Notes under the pieces: model-generated | Seen by the model: the letters and a program-made list of their open reading frames with translations, nothing else | What the model was told of the DNA's origin: nothing | Databases searched by the model: none | Source of the DNA: Buxus sempervirens | Lineage: Eukaryota; Streptophyta; Magnoliopsida; Buxales; Buxaceae | Length of the DNA stretch: 64,000 nucleotides | Reading direction: 5' to 3' | NCBI GenBank assembly: GCA_947561395.2 | Contig: OX387187.1 | Span: 32,159,829-32,223,828 of the forward strand | Made by a program: the position numbers and the translations under genes | In this document: in pieces, positions 1 through 11,311 of the stretch | How positions within the stretch are numbered: position 1 is the first letter of the stretch | Layout of the letters: every line of letters begins with the position of its first letter

Positions 1-314
1 TGAATCTATTGGAAATAGTAGTTCATATTTTGGGTTGAGAGTTCCCTCCCATGTGCTGTGAAATGAGTTGGGCACATAGAGAACAATGGGGTTGAAGGGT
101 GCAAGGGTTGGTATGGTAAAGGGTATTTTTAGGATTTCAAAAATATTGAGATATACATTGATGTAACCCTATTTGACATTTTTTCATAGTGGTAATTTTT
201 CCGTACACAGTGAACATAGGCACATTGCCGAACCACTTAAATTTTCTGTGTTCTTGTTCTTCTTCTTCTTTCTATTTCTTTTTTTTTACTATTCATATTG
301 CAAGATTCTCAACA
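1..314 (+). mobile_element. 3' part of a Copia-type LTR (truncated by window edge)
   Basis: The stretch has the composition of a Copia LTR tail: a CCGTACACAGTGAACATAGG-like block, GCCGAACCACTTAAATTTT, then TTGTTCTTCTTC and an end in CAACA at about 314. This U5 style is familiar from plant Copia LTRs. No primer-binding site follows, so it is a solo LTR or fragment. The family assignment is from memory of such ends. Confidence 0.4.
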
Positions 315-928
315 TAATCAACTAGAAATCAATTAATCACATCAATTTTTTGGTGCTACCAATAAGACTTTCAAACAACACCAAACAGATGGACCTACCT
401 AGTAACAAAACTTGCAGCCGTTCATAAGTATGTATATGTTAGCTTATAGAATTTGCATTAAATTATGAAACTCACACAACACTAGTAGCTTCAGCTATCT
501 CTTCTGCAAGCTTTTCAGGGTTGCTTGAGATGCTGACTCTTGCCCCTCATTTGGACCAAAAACTTAGAACTTTTGCTTTTGCTTTATCTCCTTTCTTTAC
601 ATCCTGTGACAATTCAAAGCATAAGGAATGAAAAGTTCTCATCTTATAAGGAAGGGAAAGAGAGAGAAACCTAATTAGACGATATCATTGAATAAAGTAT
701 CAAGTATCTTTTGAAGGAATGTATTTCCAAAAACCCACCGCTGGTGGTCCACCTTAAAGTGGATAGTTGGTGATGTATGCCTAAGAGTGAGGAGCTTGTT
801 TTCTTCCTTGGAGGATCATAAACACGCATGGTTGTTGAAGTGCTGAAATGTTCCTCACATCACTCAGGCAAAGGCTCCAACCATCAGATCATGAAATTTG
901 AATATCATTGGATATATATATATATATA
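315..928. other. No recognisable gene; possible short captured coding remnant
   Basis: On the minus strand about 615-480 reads DVKKGDKAKAKVLSF, one stop, then GARVSISSNPEKLAEEIAEA. The first part resembles the start of an S1 RNA-binding repeat (GDxVxAKVLSFD), so a dead fragment of an S1-domain gene is possible but unproven. The rest is AT-rich with no other signal; 911-928 is an (AT) run next to the Helitron end. Confidence 0.2.
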
Positions 929-956
929 CTAGTAATGATCACGCGCGTTGCGCGTG
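929..956 (-). repeat. Helitron 3' terminal hairpin and CTAG end
   Basis: On the minus strand CACGCGC, AAC, GCGCGTG forms a perfect 7-bp stem with a 3-nt loop (956-940), followed by ATCATTA and CTAG (932-929), then T. This is the standard Helitron 3' signature. Confidence 0.65.
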
Positions 957-3525
957 AATAATGAGCAACAGAATGTAACAAGAAAAAGAAAAGTTATAGA
1001 TTTGCAATAAAATGTGCTGTCATAAAAATCAATTTTATAAGAAGTTTCAACATCAAATGGACAAAATAATTGTATAAATAAACACTGATTTTTTCTATAC
1101 AAAGTATGCTATATGTTAAAAACACTGTAACAGCAATTATTGACATGATTGTTATCAGGTTAGTTTTATATATCTGTACACAAAAGAGTTGCACTTCATC
1201 AGTAGCCATTCCCTTGAGATGCCTTGAATAATTCTAAGTTGGTCCATTTTGGAGAAACTCGGGTCCTTTTATTTTGGGGCATTTAAAGCAATCTGAACCT
1301 CTAAAAACAGGATATTGTCATTAAAAAATAAAATATTTCAGGTGCAGGTGGCAAAAGAGAGATGATCACGGTTACATCCATAATATGAACCACCTGGCTC
1401 ATGAACTTGATAATCTAAAAAGTGGCGGAACCGTGAAGACCAGTTGAGATTTCGTCCATGAAAAGAGATTTTGCTAGTCCAAGCAGCATTTTCCCTGGGT
1501 TTCAATAAAATCAAAGTTATGTAAGAGAAATACTAAACAAGCAACACAGTTTCTCGATTAAACACATCATTTTGGAGGTCTAAACACAAAATTTTGCATA
1601 CCAATCTTGACATATATACTAAGAAGAGTTCCGAATGTATAAATAACTGTTTCAGAGTTTTTAACTGGAGAAAAAGCCCTCATTTGGGCCAAAAACAAAC
1701 CAGAACAAACTGAATAGTACATATGGATATAAGCACAATATAGTACCAGTTTAATTAACAATCAGATAATGAGGATATGATACAAACTGAACAATCTGAA
1801 GGAACATAACAGTGATGGGTGCAGACAATTTGCTTGTTTCAATAGATGTTTTAATGGCATCTGATTAGATTAAAAAAAGTATCTAATTAGTGAAAAGAAA
1901 CTTTTAGAATAAAAAAGATACAAATGTCCAATTTTATGTTCAAAGATTCTCTTAGGCATAGTAAACTGTAAAATCTTAAAATTACTACATTCCTTTGCAG
2001 GCTTATTTTAGAAAGAAAATGTAATCACAAACCCATTTCATACATTTCAACATCTACATCGTCAGCTCACTCAATTTGTAATTATAAATAATATAACATT
2101 TGATCCCATTCATTTATTACCTTGACAAAACAAGTTATAGAACAAGAACATCATGTTGAACCTATATCAAATCCTAGAGTTGTAAATTTGGATAGAACCA
2201 TGTGTCATTAAAACAAGACCCTCTCTCTTACTAACCATTTGACAACCTTCAATTATCACAATCCCAAACCTTTGCCCAAAAGTTTTTTATTTGGGATAAA
2301 CAAGATACCATTTTTAAGATCGTGTTCTTCATACCACGTATCAAGGGAAAAAAATAAGTAATGTATAACATAACATTTAGGTCTAAATCCATGAAAAAAA
2401 CTTGACGACATAGTCCAACATATGAAATCATGGCCTTGCCATCTCTTGTATGTATATGAGTTGAAGTTGCAGAGAAGTAACCTCTGCCATAGCTCTGAGA
2501 GAAGAATGAAATTAATAAAAAAAAAAACATATAATTTGTACCATAGTTAAGGAAATGTAATGCAAACTTCAAGATTAAATGATACCTTTGTGGCCAAAAT
2601 GCATAACAAAAATTTGACGAAATAAGAGACTTCTAAGTCAAATCTGAAGAACCCATCTCCATCATCTCACAATTGAAGTACTGAAATAAGGATTGGACTA
2701 AAACATTTCCATCCTTCTCCAACAGGATACTAATATGATCCTTATTCATTTTCAAGTTCTTGGAGTAGGTTATATTAGAAGGGAAGGGGAAAAAGTCAAC
2801 CATAACCTATTTCAAACTATAGATTTAATTTAATTTTTATAAAAGAGCTAAAAAAAACTCAAATGTTTAATGTTGCAAAAATTGAATCTTTGAAATGAGT
2901 AACTCATGGAAAAATTATAATTTATAATACTAAAGCAGTAAAGCAACAGAAAAAATAAAAATAAATAACAAGATTTATATAAACATTCCTGCATCATCAT
3001 TCATTGTCCACAAATTTCCCAATAGAAAAATAACAAGTTCATGACCTGCAAAGTGGACATAAAATAATAACATATCAAGAATTTATCTGATTAGACAATA
3101 TCCAAAAAGCCTCTTTTGGCTACATCTTATTCATGCTTTTATAAATATATTATTTATGGATAAAAAATATATATTCATGTATAAGAGATTAGTCTAACCA
3201 TTTCAATATTTCCCTTTGATGGCTGAAGATGGAATATACTCTATGCTATCAACACCAAATTTCAACAAAATCTTCACAACTGTAGTTGTATTGACCATTC
3301 CTAGCCAAACGTAAACTTTTTCGAATTGTAACTATGTAAATAATGTAACCCAAAGTGACCTAAAGTGACCTAGTGTTATCACATTGTAAGGCCAAGCAAC
3401 TTCTCAACCCTCACATCAAACAATGTAACCCAAAGTGACCTAGTGTTATCAACAACTTTAATTTGCATTCTACCATTGACAAAAGTCAAAGACATTAATA
3501 AATAAAAGAACATAGAATTTATACA
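957..3525. other. Helitron interior, AT-rich, no gene seen
   Basis: No open frame here looks coding. The only structure is a dispersed repeat (1532-1705, see separate entry) and short direct repeats such as TGTAACCCAAAGTGACC near 3345 and 3424. It may hold introns or the 3' region of the RPA1-like passenger, which reads toward it. Confidence 0.4.
1532..1705. repeat. Dispersed 170-bp repeat, copy 1
   Basis: Runs from ACTAAACAAGCAACACAG to about GGGCCAAAAACAAACCAG and closely matches 8972-9135 in the same orientation, with scattered substitutions. Both copies are inside the Helitron. Identity of the source is unknown. Confidence 0.8.
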
Positions 3526-3946
3526 CTAAATGCAACAAGACAAGTAAAGGTTAATTAGAACAAACCTATGCTTGTATGTCTCTCTTGGTAACTTGAATGC
3601 TTCGCAAATAAACAAACCATTGATAAGCTCTAATTTTGTATTGCAATCTAAAAATGCAATATACCAAGGGTCTTGCCGAGTGCTAACTGACACAATTTGT
3701 AGTTTACACTCAAACATGTTGTTCTAACATTGTCAACAACACTAAACATTAATAAAGTGAAAATCGAAGTATAAATAATCAAATTAAAGTATGTAGAAAA
3801 ATTTACCTGCACAGTTGGCTCGAATTTTAGAATCTCATTGATAGTTAGACACTCATACTTGAGTTTAACAACTTTCAACAGAACATTTTGTTTAACTTGA
3901 ATCGCAAATTGGTTAGCCATTGCCCTAGTGAAAGAAATGAATCTAG
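3526..3946 (-). pseudogene. RPA1-like (replication protein A large subunit) C-terminal fragment
   Basis: Replication protein A 70 binds single-stranded DNA; plant Helitrons often carry RPA1-like genes. Two minus-strand exons are visible. The first (about 3946-3807) ends in YECLTINEILKFEPTVQ at a GT donor (CAG/GTAAAT). The second (3723 down to about 3545) starts after an AG and reads NNMFECKLQIVSVSTRQDP then WYIAFLDCNTKLELINGLFICE and YKHRFVL. This fits the start of the C-terminal OB-fold: the TIxEI motif, FxCK, CNxKLExxNGLxxC and the YxxRxxL segment. Of the four zinc ligands expected in this fold two appear lost. The rest of the gene is missing or decayed and a solo LTR sits just upstream at 4129-7308. 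It is a Helitron passenger, not a working host gene. Confidence 0.72.
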
Positions 3947-4694
3947 ATAACCAATGACTGAGTTTAAAACCTTGAACTAATTTGCAGGCATAAATCATTC
4001 GATTGATTATTATCTTTCTAATTCAATAATAATGTTTAATAGGTTTCACAATTATTTTTCCATTTTAATTTTTTTTAAATTATTTTTACATTTTAATTTT
4101 TTAAAAACAAGTAAAACAAATCTCAAACTGTAACGCCCCAGATCCGAGTCACATGAAAAACCTGTAATTCGTCTCCAGAGGTTAATTTAAAACACAGGAT
4201 CGCAATATCAGAGTGAAGGAAAAACATGAATACAACAATAACTATATAACAGAGTGCGCTAAAATATTCCCAAATTAAAATAAAACTCACATGTCCAAGT
4301 AACTACCCGCAAGTAACGAGCTCTCCAAGAGTATCTGAAAACAAAAACGAAAGCAACGGGATGAGATACGAATATCCCAGTGAGCAGCACATGCATGCAC
4401 AAATACATTTTGTGCAGTTCTAAAACATGCCACGATTTCAAACCATATACAACGATGATAACACGTATAACCCAACAAAACTTCAACGATCTAATTTACT
4501 TCCGTGAGGAAAACCATCGCATAAACCAAGCGGTAAAGACGATATCAATCATGCATATAGCCGTAAAGTCACGTATAACCAGGTAGCAACATATCGAAGA
4601 AAACATAGTTCAACAACTCAAAAGATATAACTCGGGTCCCAACCCGTATCAACAATAAAGTCACATCATAACCGATGCCCACGCCTCCCAATGT

Positions 4695-5116
4695 ATATCC
4701 GGCCTACTCAGGGTTTCGGATATTGAAATGATAGCGTCATCCAATGCCGGCCTACTCCGGGTATCGGCATCGACAACACCATACCACTCAGGGTCATGAT
4801 GCTGCTCTACACTGGCAGGAGGTACAATACCCAAAAATCGGTAAACAATATTCCATGAGCCATAGATACCAACAAACCAGCGAATAAAACATATCACGTC
4901 AAACAAAAATCAAATACCAACATTGGTCAATGTCATGTAGTTGCTTGGATTGGTTAATCAACATGCCAGAGCGACATCCACACCTCCATGTACACAGTTC
5001 CGGCCTACTCAGGGTATCAGACACTCTGAAATGACGGCCTACTCAGGGTATCGTCATCCAATGCCGGCCTACTCCGGGTATCGGCATCGACAACCAGGCC
5101 TACTCAGGGTTTCTGG
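4695..5116. repeat. Hairpins with a constant 15-nt loop and changing stems
   Basis: The loop GCCTACTCAGGGTTT (or ...GGGTAT, ...CCGGGTAT) recurs six times. Each copy is flanked by arms of different but matching sequence: ATATCCG/CGGATAT (4695-4723), ATGCCG/CGGCAT (4744-4770 and 5061-5087), ATGACG/CGTCAT (5031-5057), CCAG/CTGG (5094-5116), plus a weak-stemmed copy at about 4997-5023. The loop also holds a small CCT/AGG stem. The region comes as two related blocks (4690-4840 and 4980-5130). Confidence 0.85.
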
Positions 5117-5276
5117 CTGCTCTACACCAGTCGTGGCAACACTCCATGGCCATGCCATTACACCAATAAAACAAAATACATCACATTACTAAGCTTAGAC
5201 TCTGGATCCAGGACAAGCTAAACCAAAACCGATAAATAACCAATTAAAACTCCGCATTTAGTACACATCACCCGTT

Positions 5277-5415
5277 GTTCCAACCAGAACATCAACTCAC
5301 ACAAGTGTTCCAACCAGAACAGTAATTCTTCCCAAGTGTTCCAACCAGAACATCAACTCACACCAGTGTTCCAACCAGAACATCAACTCACACCAGTGTT
5401 CCAACCAGAACAGCA
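5277..5415. repeat. 30-bp tandem repeat with GTTC/GAAC arms
   Basis: Five units start at 5277, 5307, 5338, 5368 and 5398. Each begins GTTCCAACCAGAAC, a short hairpin with GTTC and GAAC arms, followed by a variant of ATCAACTCACACCAGT. Confidence 0.88.
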
Positions 5416-6193
5416 ATTCATATAATTCGAAGGTTCCCCATCTCACAACAACATTTTCATGCAATAACTTCCTTAAGTGCACCGTGCATTCAAAGGTGAA
5501 CTAGCATAATAGTGTAGATGAAATTTCAGTAAAACAATTATGGTTTCAAAACTGACTTTTCAGAAGTAACACATTATACAGATTCTACTACAGCATCCAA
5601 TCTTCGATTAAACATAAATCAGCAGAACATCTATATTCTCAATTTTGCTTTCATAATCCAATCAATCAAAACAAATGTTATAAAAACCTCAAAACACATT
5701 TTAGATGAGTGGAATAGTCTTAGGATCCCATATAAGGTCACCATACCAAAAAGCAATTAATTCTGAGATAAAAAGTTTCGGACCTCAAAATATTCTAAGT
5801 CTGGTTAAAAACGTTGACTTTTGGTATATAATTTTTCTAGACAAATCCACAAGGAGTTTCGGGCTCAAATTTTGGTTGTAGTCTATTGATGGGTAAACAC
5901 ATCTCCTAGAATTTTCTGGGCTCCTGAATCACTCATCTTGGTATTAAACCCAAACCGGGCTTTTTGATTAAAACCGGGATTTAGGCATGAACTGGAAAGT
6001 TGACTTTTTATTGGCTGGGAATTAGACCTTGGAAGTATTTTTATTGGTTCCAAATGGGGGGTAAAACCTTATTTACATGTAAAGACTTAAGTAAATGGAG
6101 CAATAAATACACATGACATTTACTTAAATGTCTTTCATGTAATTAAGGGGCTATTTTCAACAAATTCTATAATTTGGTAAGTGTATTGGACTA

Positions 6194-6418
6194 GGCGCTC
6201 ACTTCCTTAGGTAGGCGCCAAGTGGGCGGTGGCTCCTTTCATTAAAATGAGGCTGGCGCTCACTCGTGGTCGGGTGGGCGCGAGCTAGGCACCAGACGGG
6301 CGCGAGAAGAGCGGGAGAAAGGCGCTCGGATTTGAGGTAGGCGCGAGCTAGGCGCGGGGTGGGCGCTAGCTCGACGCCGGGTCTTCTTTTCTTGGCGCTC
6401 ACCTCCTAGGTGGGCGCC
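6194..6418. repeat. GC-rich palindrome cluster upstream of putative TATA
   Basis: A degenerate GC-rich island in an AT-rich LTR. At 6394-6418 GGCGCTCACCT, CCT, AGGTGGGCGCC makes an 11-bp stem (one T-G wobble) with a 3-nt loop; a related unit lies at 6194-6219. Several GGCGCGAGCTAGGCGC-like units lie between. Core promoter follows about 100 bp downstream. Confidence 0.7.
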
Positions 6419-6515
6419 AGGTAAGCACCAAGTGGGCGGTAAGTCCTTTTCGGTTCCAGTTCTCTGTTAATCCCAGAAATCCATCTCTGGCTGTAATTTT
6501 TCAGTCTGTAACCAC

Positions 6516-6523
6516 TTATATAG
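6516..6523 (+). promoter_or_regulatory. Putative LTR TATA box
   Basis: TTATATAG in the context CACTTATATAGCC. Placement after the palindromes parallels the Ogre-type LTRs. Orientation of this LTR is not certain. Confidence 0.35.
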
Positions 6524-7313
6524 CCTCCTAATATTCCCAGGATACATCCAAACCTAATTTGAATTTAATCTACATGATTTCCCAGTTATCCCCAATTTCA
6601 CTGTGCAAAACCAAAACCCTCCGTAACTGTGTTGCCCAGAAAACCTCAATATCAATGCAATTCAACACCATGATATCATTCAATGAATATACGAATAAAT
6701 CCGAAACCTCGGTTGTAAAACAATGCCACTCACCTTTCGATGCTCCCAAGTCCTGGAAACGAGAAACCCAGAAAACCCCGAACCCAATCGACCGTCGGCT
6801 TGCTCTAGTCGAACAGAGGTTCGCTCGCGAGGGAAAGACTCCTCCGACTTTTGATCCGCGAAACTCACTGACCGTAAATATTCTCCACCTCGACTCTCCC
6901 ACAGCACTTCTCCTGCTCCTTCTCTCGAAGAGCCCTAAACGAAACTGCAGCCGCAACCTTTCAACTCAAACTATCCGCAAATGAAAAGAAAACCCTAATT
7001 AACTCGCTAGGTATTTATACTTACCTTATATACACTTGATTTGGTGAAATGCTTGCCCACCAAGATTCCTACCTATTCAACTCATCTGAGTGTGCGATCA
7101 GGTAACTGCCACTCCACAGATAACCTACACCAACATCTTCCCCAAATAAATAAAATTTTCCCATTTTAAATAATTCATCCTATTTAGATTTTTGAAATTA
7201 ACTCTAATTAATTTCCTTTTCTCTGTTTCTAAAGTTCTTCATTAATTAAATAAGTTTTAAAAGCATAAAATCCTAAATTTTAATGTTATTAAAATTCGGG
7301 ATTTTACACAAAC

Positions 7314-8971
7314 CGCAACTAATCATAGATTTACAAACAATAAAGATTACAGGTATAAATCATTTACATAATAGATATATTTAAACTAAATGAACACATA
7401 CAGTGATTCATATGATTACATAAAAGATATTCTTTGCCTTTTCCTATTTGTAAAACTAAAACAAATTTAATTCAATTATCATACTATTATTACAACAAAA
7501 AACGATTCCAAATTTAGATATCAAGGTAGAAATACTTTGTGCAACAACAGTGCATAGGAAATTGAAAATGATCTTATCAGGTAAGAAATTCACAAATAAA
7601 ATATGGGATATATATACTACCACTAAAAAATTGGCAATTACCTTTTTTCCACATCTGTACTTTTCAATAGTTGTCCGCTATTCTTGCCTTGGCCGCTTGT
7701 ACCATCATCATCTATGGCCTTCTTAGATGCATTCTTCATAGAATCTACATAAATAAAGAATACAGATAAAGTTCAAAGTTATACACAGTAAAACACTAAG
7801 CAATACATCTGTTACGAGATAAGAGTAAACAAACAACATTTGACATCAAACCTCGCATTGTCCTCTTCTTTTTTTAAACCAATGAACTAAGCAAGAAATA
7901 TGTTACAAAACATTAAAATTTTATAATTAATGAACATTAGTGGACCATAAAAAATGAACTTAACACGAGACAAATAAAATAAACGAATATAAAACAATCA
8001 TTGAATTTTAACGAGTACCATCTTCATCTTCATCAATACTAATATCAACTATGTTAGGTTGCACACCACTTTCTCTTTCTGCCATATCCCAAATTTCGTA
8101 ATCAACATTGACAAAACCGAATACATGAGTTACAATTATGGATTTTTTTCAGCTAACAACTATAATTTCTCATAGCAATTTTTTATAGAACTAAAACCTT
8201 AACAGCACAAATACTGATTCAGCATTTCTCAAAGCAACTATTCAGCATGTTCACTGGGATTACTTCAAAAGGATACGTACACTTAAAGTAGATGAAAATC
8301 ATGTATATATTTGGTTATTATTTGGAGTAAAAGAAAGAGTCTATTATATCCAAAGATGCTAACAAAATAAAAGAGGCCAATTATAAAAAATAAAGTCTAT
8401 TTTTAATTGCTATGAGCGATTAAGCTGATGCTGTATAATTTATATGAAAGATACATAATAATCAATCGAAAATACAGAGACTTGCAACAAATGAAATTGA
8501 AAAAAAAAACTACTTGTTGAATAATTTCCGCATAACTTTACTATGTGCATTTTTTATTTTTGCTTTGGCTTGGTTAATGTGTTAACATTTCTTTTTGGGC
8601 TAGCCTATCAGAATACTCGTCGTACGCTTGGTCAAGCTGCTACTTCTTCTGTGATGTACATGCTTATAGAGGCGCTTAAGAAAAGGAAAAAAAAAAAGCA
8701 ATTAACAATATGAGCACATAAGGAAATTTAAATTCTCCCTCACCAAGCTCCCCCAAAATGCCTTCACCCAGAAAGAGATTCCATACTAAACAATACTTGA
8801 GGATTGAAAGCTCTTCCAAAGTATTTATTTATTTTCTTTAAATAAATATGATGGAAATTCACAAATCTGCATTTGAGACAAACCAGACCTTGTTTATGAA
8901 ATGATTAATCAAAAGAATATTTTTCAAAGCTAAATTTAACACAAAATTGATATTCAAGGTCTTGCAAACCG
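7314..8971 (-). other. Helitron interior with two exon-like acidic segments
   Basis: On the minus strand about 8108-8020 reads VNVDYEIWDMAERESGVQPN and then an acidic DISIDEDEDG, ending near a GT; about 7746-7640 reads DSMKNASKKAIDDDGTSGQG followed by a basic stretch. They could be upstream or linker exons of the RPA1-like passenger, since they lie 5' of it in the same orientation. I do not recognise a domain. The remainder (8150-8971) is AT-rich with no gene signal. Confidence 0.25.
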
Positions 8972-9135
8972 AAACAAGCAACACTGTTTCTCGAATAAAC
9001 ACCTCATTTGGGAGGTCTAAACACAAAATTTTGCATACCCATCTTGATATATCATACTAAGAAGAGTTCAAAATGTATAAATAACTTTTTATAGATTTTT
9101 AACTGGAGAAAAAGTCCTCATTTGGGCAAAAAATG
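8972..9135. repeat. Dispersed 170-bp repeat, copy 2
   Basis: Matches 1532-1705 in direct orientation; see that entry. Shared landmarks include AAACACAAAATTTTGCATAC and TAACTGGAGAAAAAG. Confidence 0.8.
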
Positions 9136-11074
9136 AACTAACACAAATTCAACAAGAGCATTGCAATGGGAAATCATTATAATATATTCCTAAAAACAAA
9201 AATTGCTAGTTCCTCAACTGGAATTAGCTATGGCGATGGAAAAAAATCAAAATAAGTTGTGTGATGGAAAAAATGGAAGAAGCAAGTGTAACCCTTACTT
9301 GGAAGTCGATTTATTCAACTGGCAAAGCTCAAACCAAGAACGAGAACAAACACAGATTTGCTTGCTAGTGCTTTCTAAGTACTTTTGGACCAGGGATTCA
9401 ATAGGAGCAATACCAATTACTGCAATGAGTTGCTAAATCTGAAAATACACTTGCATTAAAGCCATTACTGTCTTTTCAATCTGAAAAGACATTTGAAACT
9501 ATTCTTATGCAGATACAACTGGTGCATTTTAGTAACTTCTTTATCTGAAACAAAACAATGAAGAGCAAGCCACTTCAAGAACAAAAGATGGTATTAGAAA
9601 AAGGAAACAAAAAACCCACCAAAAAAAAGTGGGGTAACAAAAGAATTGAAGAAAACCCATTACATTGATCAAGAACTACAATATAATCACCAAAGCCTTT
9701 CTTGGAGTGATAGTGATTTCCATTGTAAGAGACATGGAAACATCTTCGCCAATAGGCCAAGGATCTCTAAGCAGTGACACTTGAAGAGTGCTCCGATGCT
9801 TGAAGGAGGATTTAGAATGACTGGTGTCCCCTCAGAAGTTTCTTTTTTCATGTGGACAGCTTCTCCAGACAAAGGTTTACTGCCTACAAAGCTTCCCAGT
9901 CTAAGGGTAGTTAGCATAAAGTTCGGACAAAAAGGTTGCAATCAAAAGATGTATAAGAATTAGAATAGCCGACAAAGATGATAAAAGTGTTACAGGTAGT
10001 TACAATATTGCAAGTACAAATGCATGGGAAATACAGATTCTCTTGTGGCTTTAAACCTATTTCTCTTGACCATTTGCATTACAACTTTTCAAATTATTCT
10101 AGGAGCCTTTCCGAGTCTTATTTCTTACATTATCTGAACTCTGTTTCCCTCTTTGTCAAGAATGGATCTAGCAGAATCACCCTGTTGTATATTAGAAATT
10201 AAAGCACGTGCAAAAAGAAATTATTTTCCATTTCCAATCTGCAGCCAAAGTCTCTATCAATTGTAGAGAAGGGAATCAATCAGCTTCTAAGATCACAAAC
10301 TATGTAACTAACTCATTCTCATACTACTATAATTAATATATTTAAGTTTCTATTAGAGGAGGAAAAAAAAGCCTGGATCCTTTAAATAGTGGATTGAATC
10401 ATCTACATGTAGAGCATGTAGAGGTCTTGTGAAGGCGGTCACCATATACTTCCCTCAACAAGAAGATAAGCCATTTTTATAGTTATGCTATGTTGGAATG
10501 ATCAAAGTTTTGTAAGAGTTTCATTGCTTAACAACTATTGTGCACTTACATGCCAAATTAGCATAGGAAAAATTTCGAAAGACTCTGTTATATTGGAGAA
10601 TATTAAATTGGATGAAAAAGGTCCATTCTTTTAAAATGTGAAGGTCAGGTTTCTCAATGGGATAGCATTTACTTGTAAAACAGTAGTTCACATCATTTAA
10701 TGATATAGCAACTTACATGACATCATATTGAGGAACTCATTGAAACCTTACCCCGTTATAAACTGCTGAGAAAGAAATGTTGGCAAATTCACCACTCTCT
10801 CATGAGGAAAATATGTTTGAATTATATACTCCTAACATCCAAATATAGAGGCTATTTAGTTAATTTTAGTATTGCTAGTTTAATGCAGACATCAAGATTT
10901 TATATCATAGAATAAGAGTTTAGGATATTATCTAGGGTGGATAGCTTTCCTTTAATCAATTGTTCTCTAATATGGGTGCTTGGGTCAATGCACATCTGGT
11001 CAGGTAGTGTGGTCTCTTAAAGTATTATATTTAAGAGGCCTTTGTTTGACTGGGAACTGGAGTTAAATTGTTTC
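9136..11074. other. Helitron interior with a duplicated exon-like segment
   Basis: Segment 9799-9873 recurs at 13393-13464. On the minus strand it reads KKETSEGTPVILNPPSS, which looks coding and is in the Helitron orientation; on the plus strand it reads GVPSEVSFFMWTA, reminiscent of the zf-RVT tail of plant LINEs. I cannot decide which is real. Nothing else between 9136 and 11074 looks like a gene. Confidence 0.3.
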
Positions 11075-11169
11075 TTCTCTGTAGACACCCCAAATTGCAC
11101 AAACAATCATAAAAAATCATCATCTCCTTGAAAGCCAGCACAAAATTTGGAGAAAATGAAATTTTACCT

Positions 11170-11311
11170 GTATCCGGCAACTCAGGCCGGATACAAGTAC
11201 ATTCCTTCGTATCCGGTCTCAACTGCCGGATACAAGGAACCTTTAGTGCATCCGGTATCATATACCGGATACATTAAATCTCTAGTGTATCCGGCCTGAG
11301 ATGCCGGATAC
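11170..11311. repeat. Four-unit palindrome array, 39-bp period
   Basis: 25-bp units start at 11170, 11209, 11248 and 11287, exactly 39 bp apart. Each is GTATCCGG (GCATCCGG in unit 3), 9 nt, CCGGATAC. Unit 3 has GGTAT, CAT, ATACC at its centre, giving an almost complete 11-bp stem. The array is about 155-300 bp upstream of the LTR TATA box. Confidence 0.95.

Larger units (their letters stand above)
4129..7308 (+). mobile_element. Solo LTR, 3.18 kb, target duplication CAAAC
   Basis: Begins TGTAACGCCCCAGATCC and ends TTCGGGATTTTACA, with perfect 5-bp duplications CAAAC at 4124-4128 and 7309-7313. No internal domain follows, so it is a solo LTR, probably Gypsy class. Plus orientation is favoured by a TATA box at 6516-6523 and by a block at 5985-6150 collinear with the plus-strand LTR at 50874-53657; a TATA-like TATAAATA on the minus strand near 7010 leaves some doubt. 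It carries three sets of palindromes (separate entries). Confidence 0.8.

Noticed and set aside
6559-6984. 141-codon plus-strand frame in the solo LTR
   Set aside because: Lies in the LTR downstream of the putative TATA, with comparable frames on the opposite strand and no domain. Probably chance, though a leader ORF cannot be excluded.
4129-7308. Host gene with the GC-rich exon at 6190-6440
   Set aside because: LTR ends with a perfect 5-bp duplication enclose it and the GC-rich part is made of palindromic repeats.
11170-11311. CRISPR array: regular palindromic repeats with spacers
   Set aside because: Spacers are 14 bp and near-constant, the organism is a plant, and the units lie in LTRs. 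It is a tandem palindrome array.
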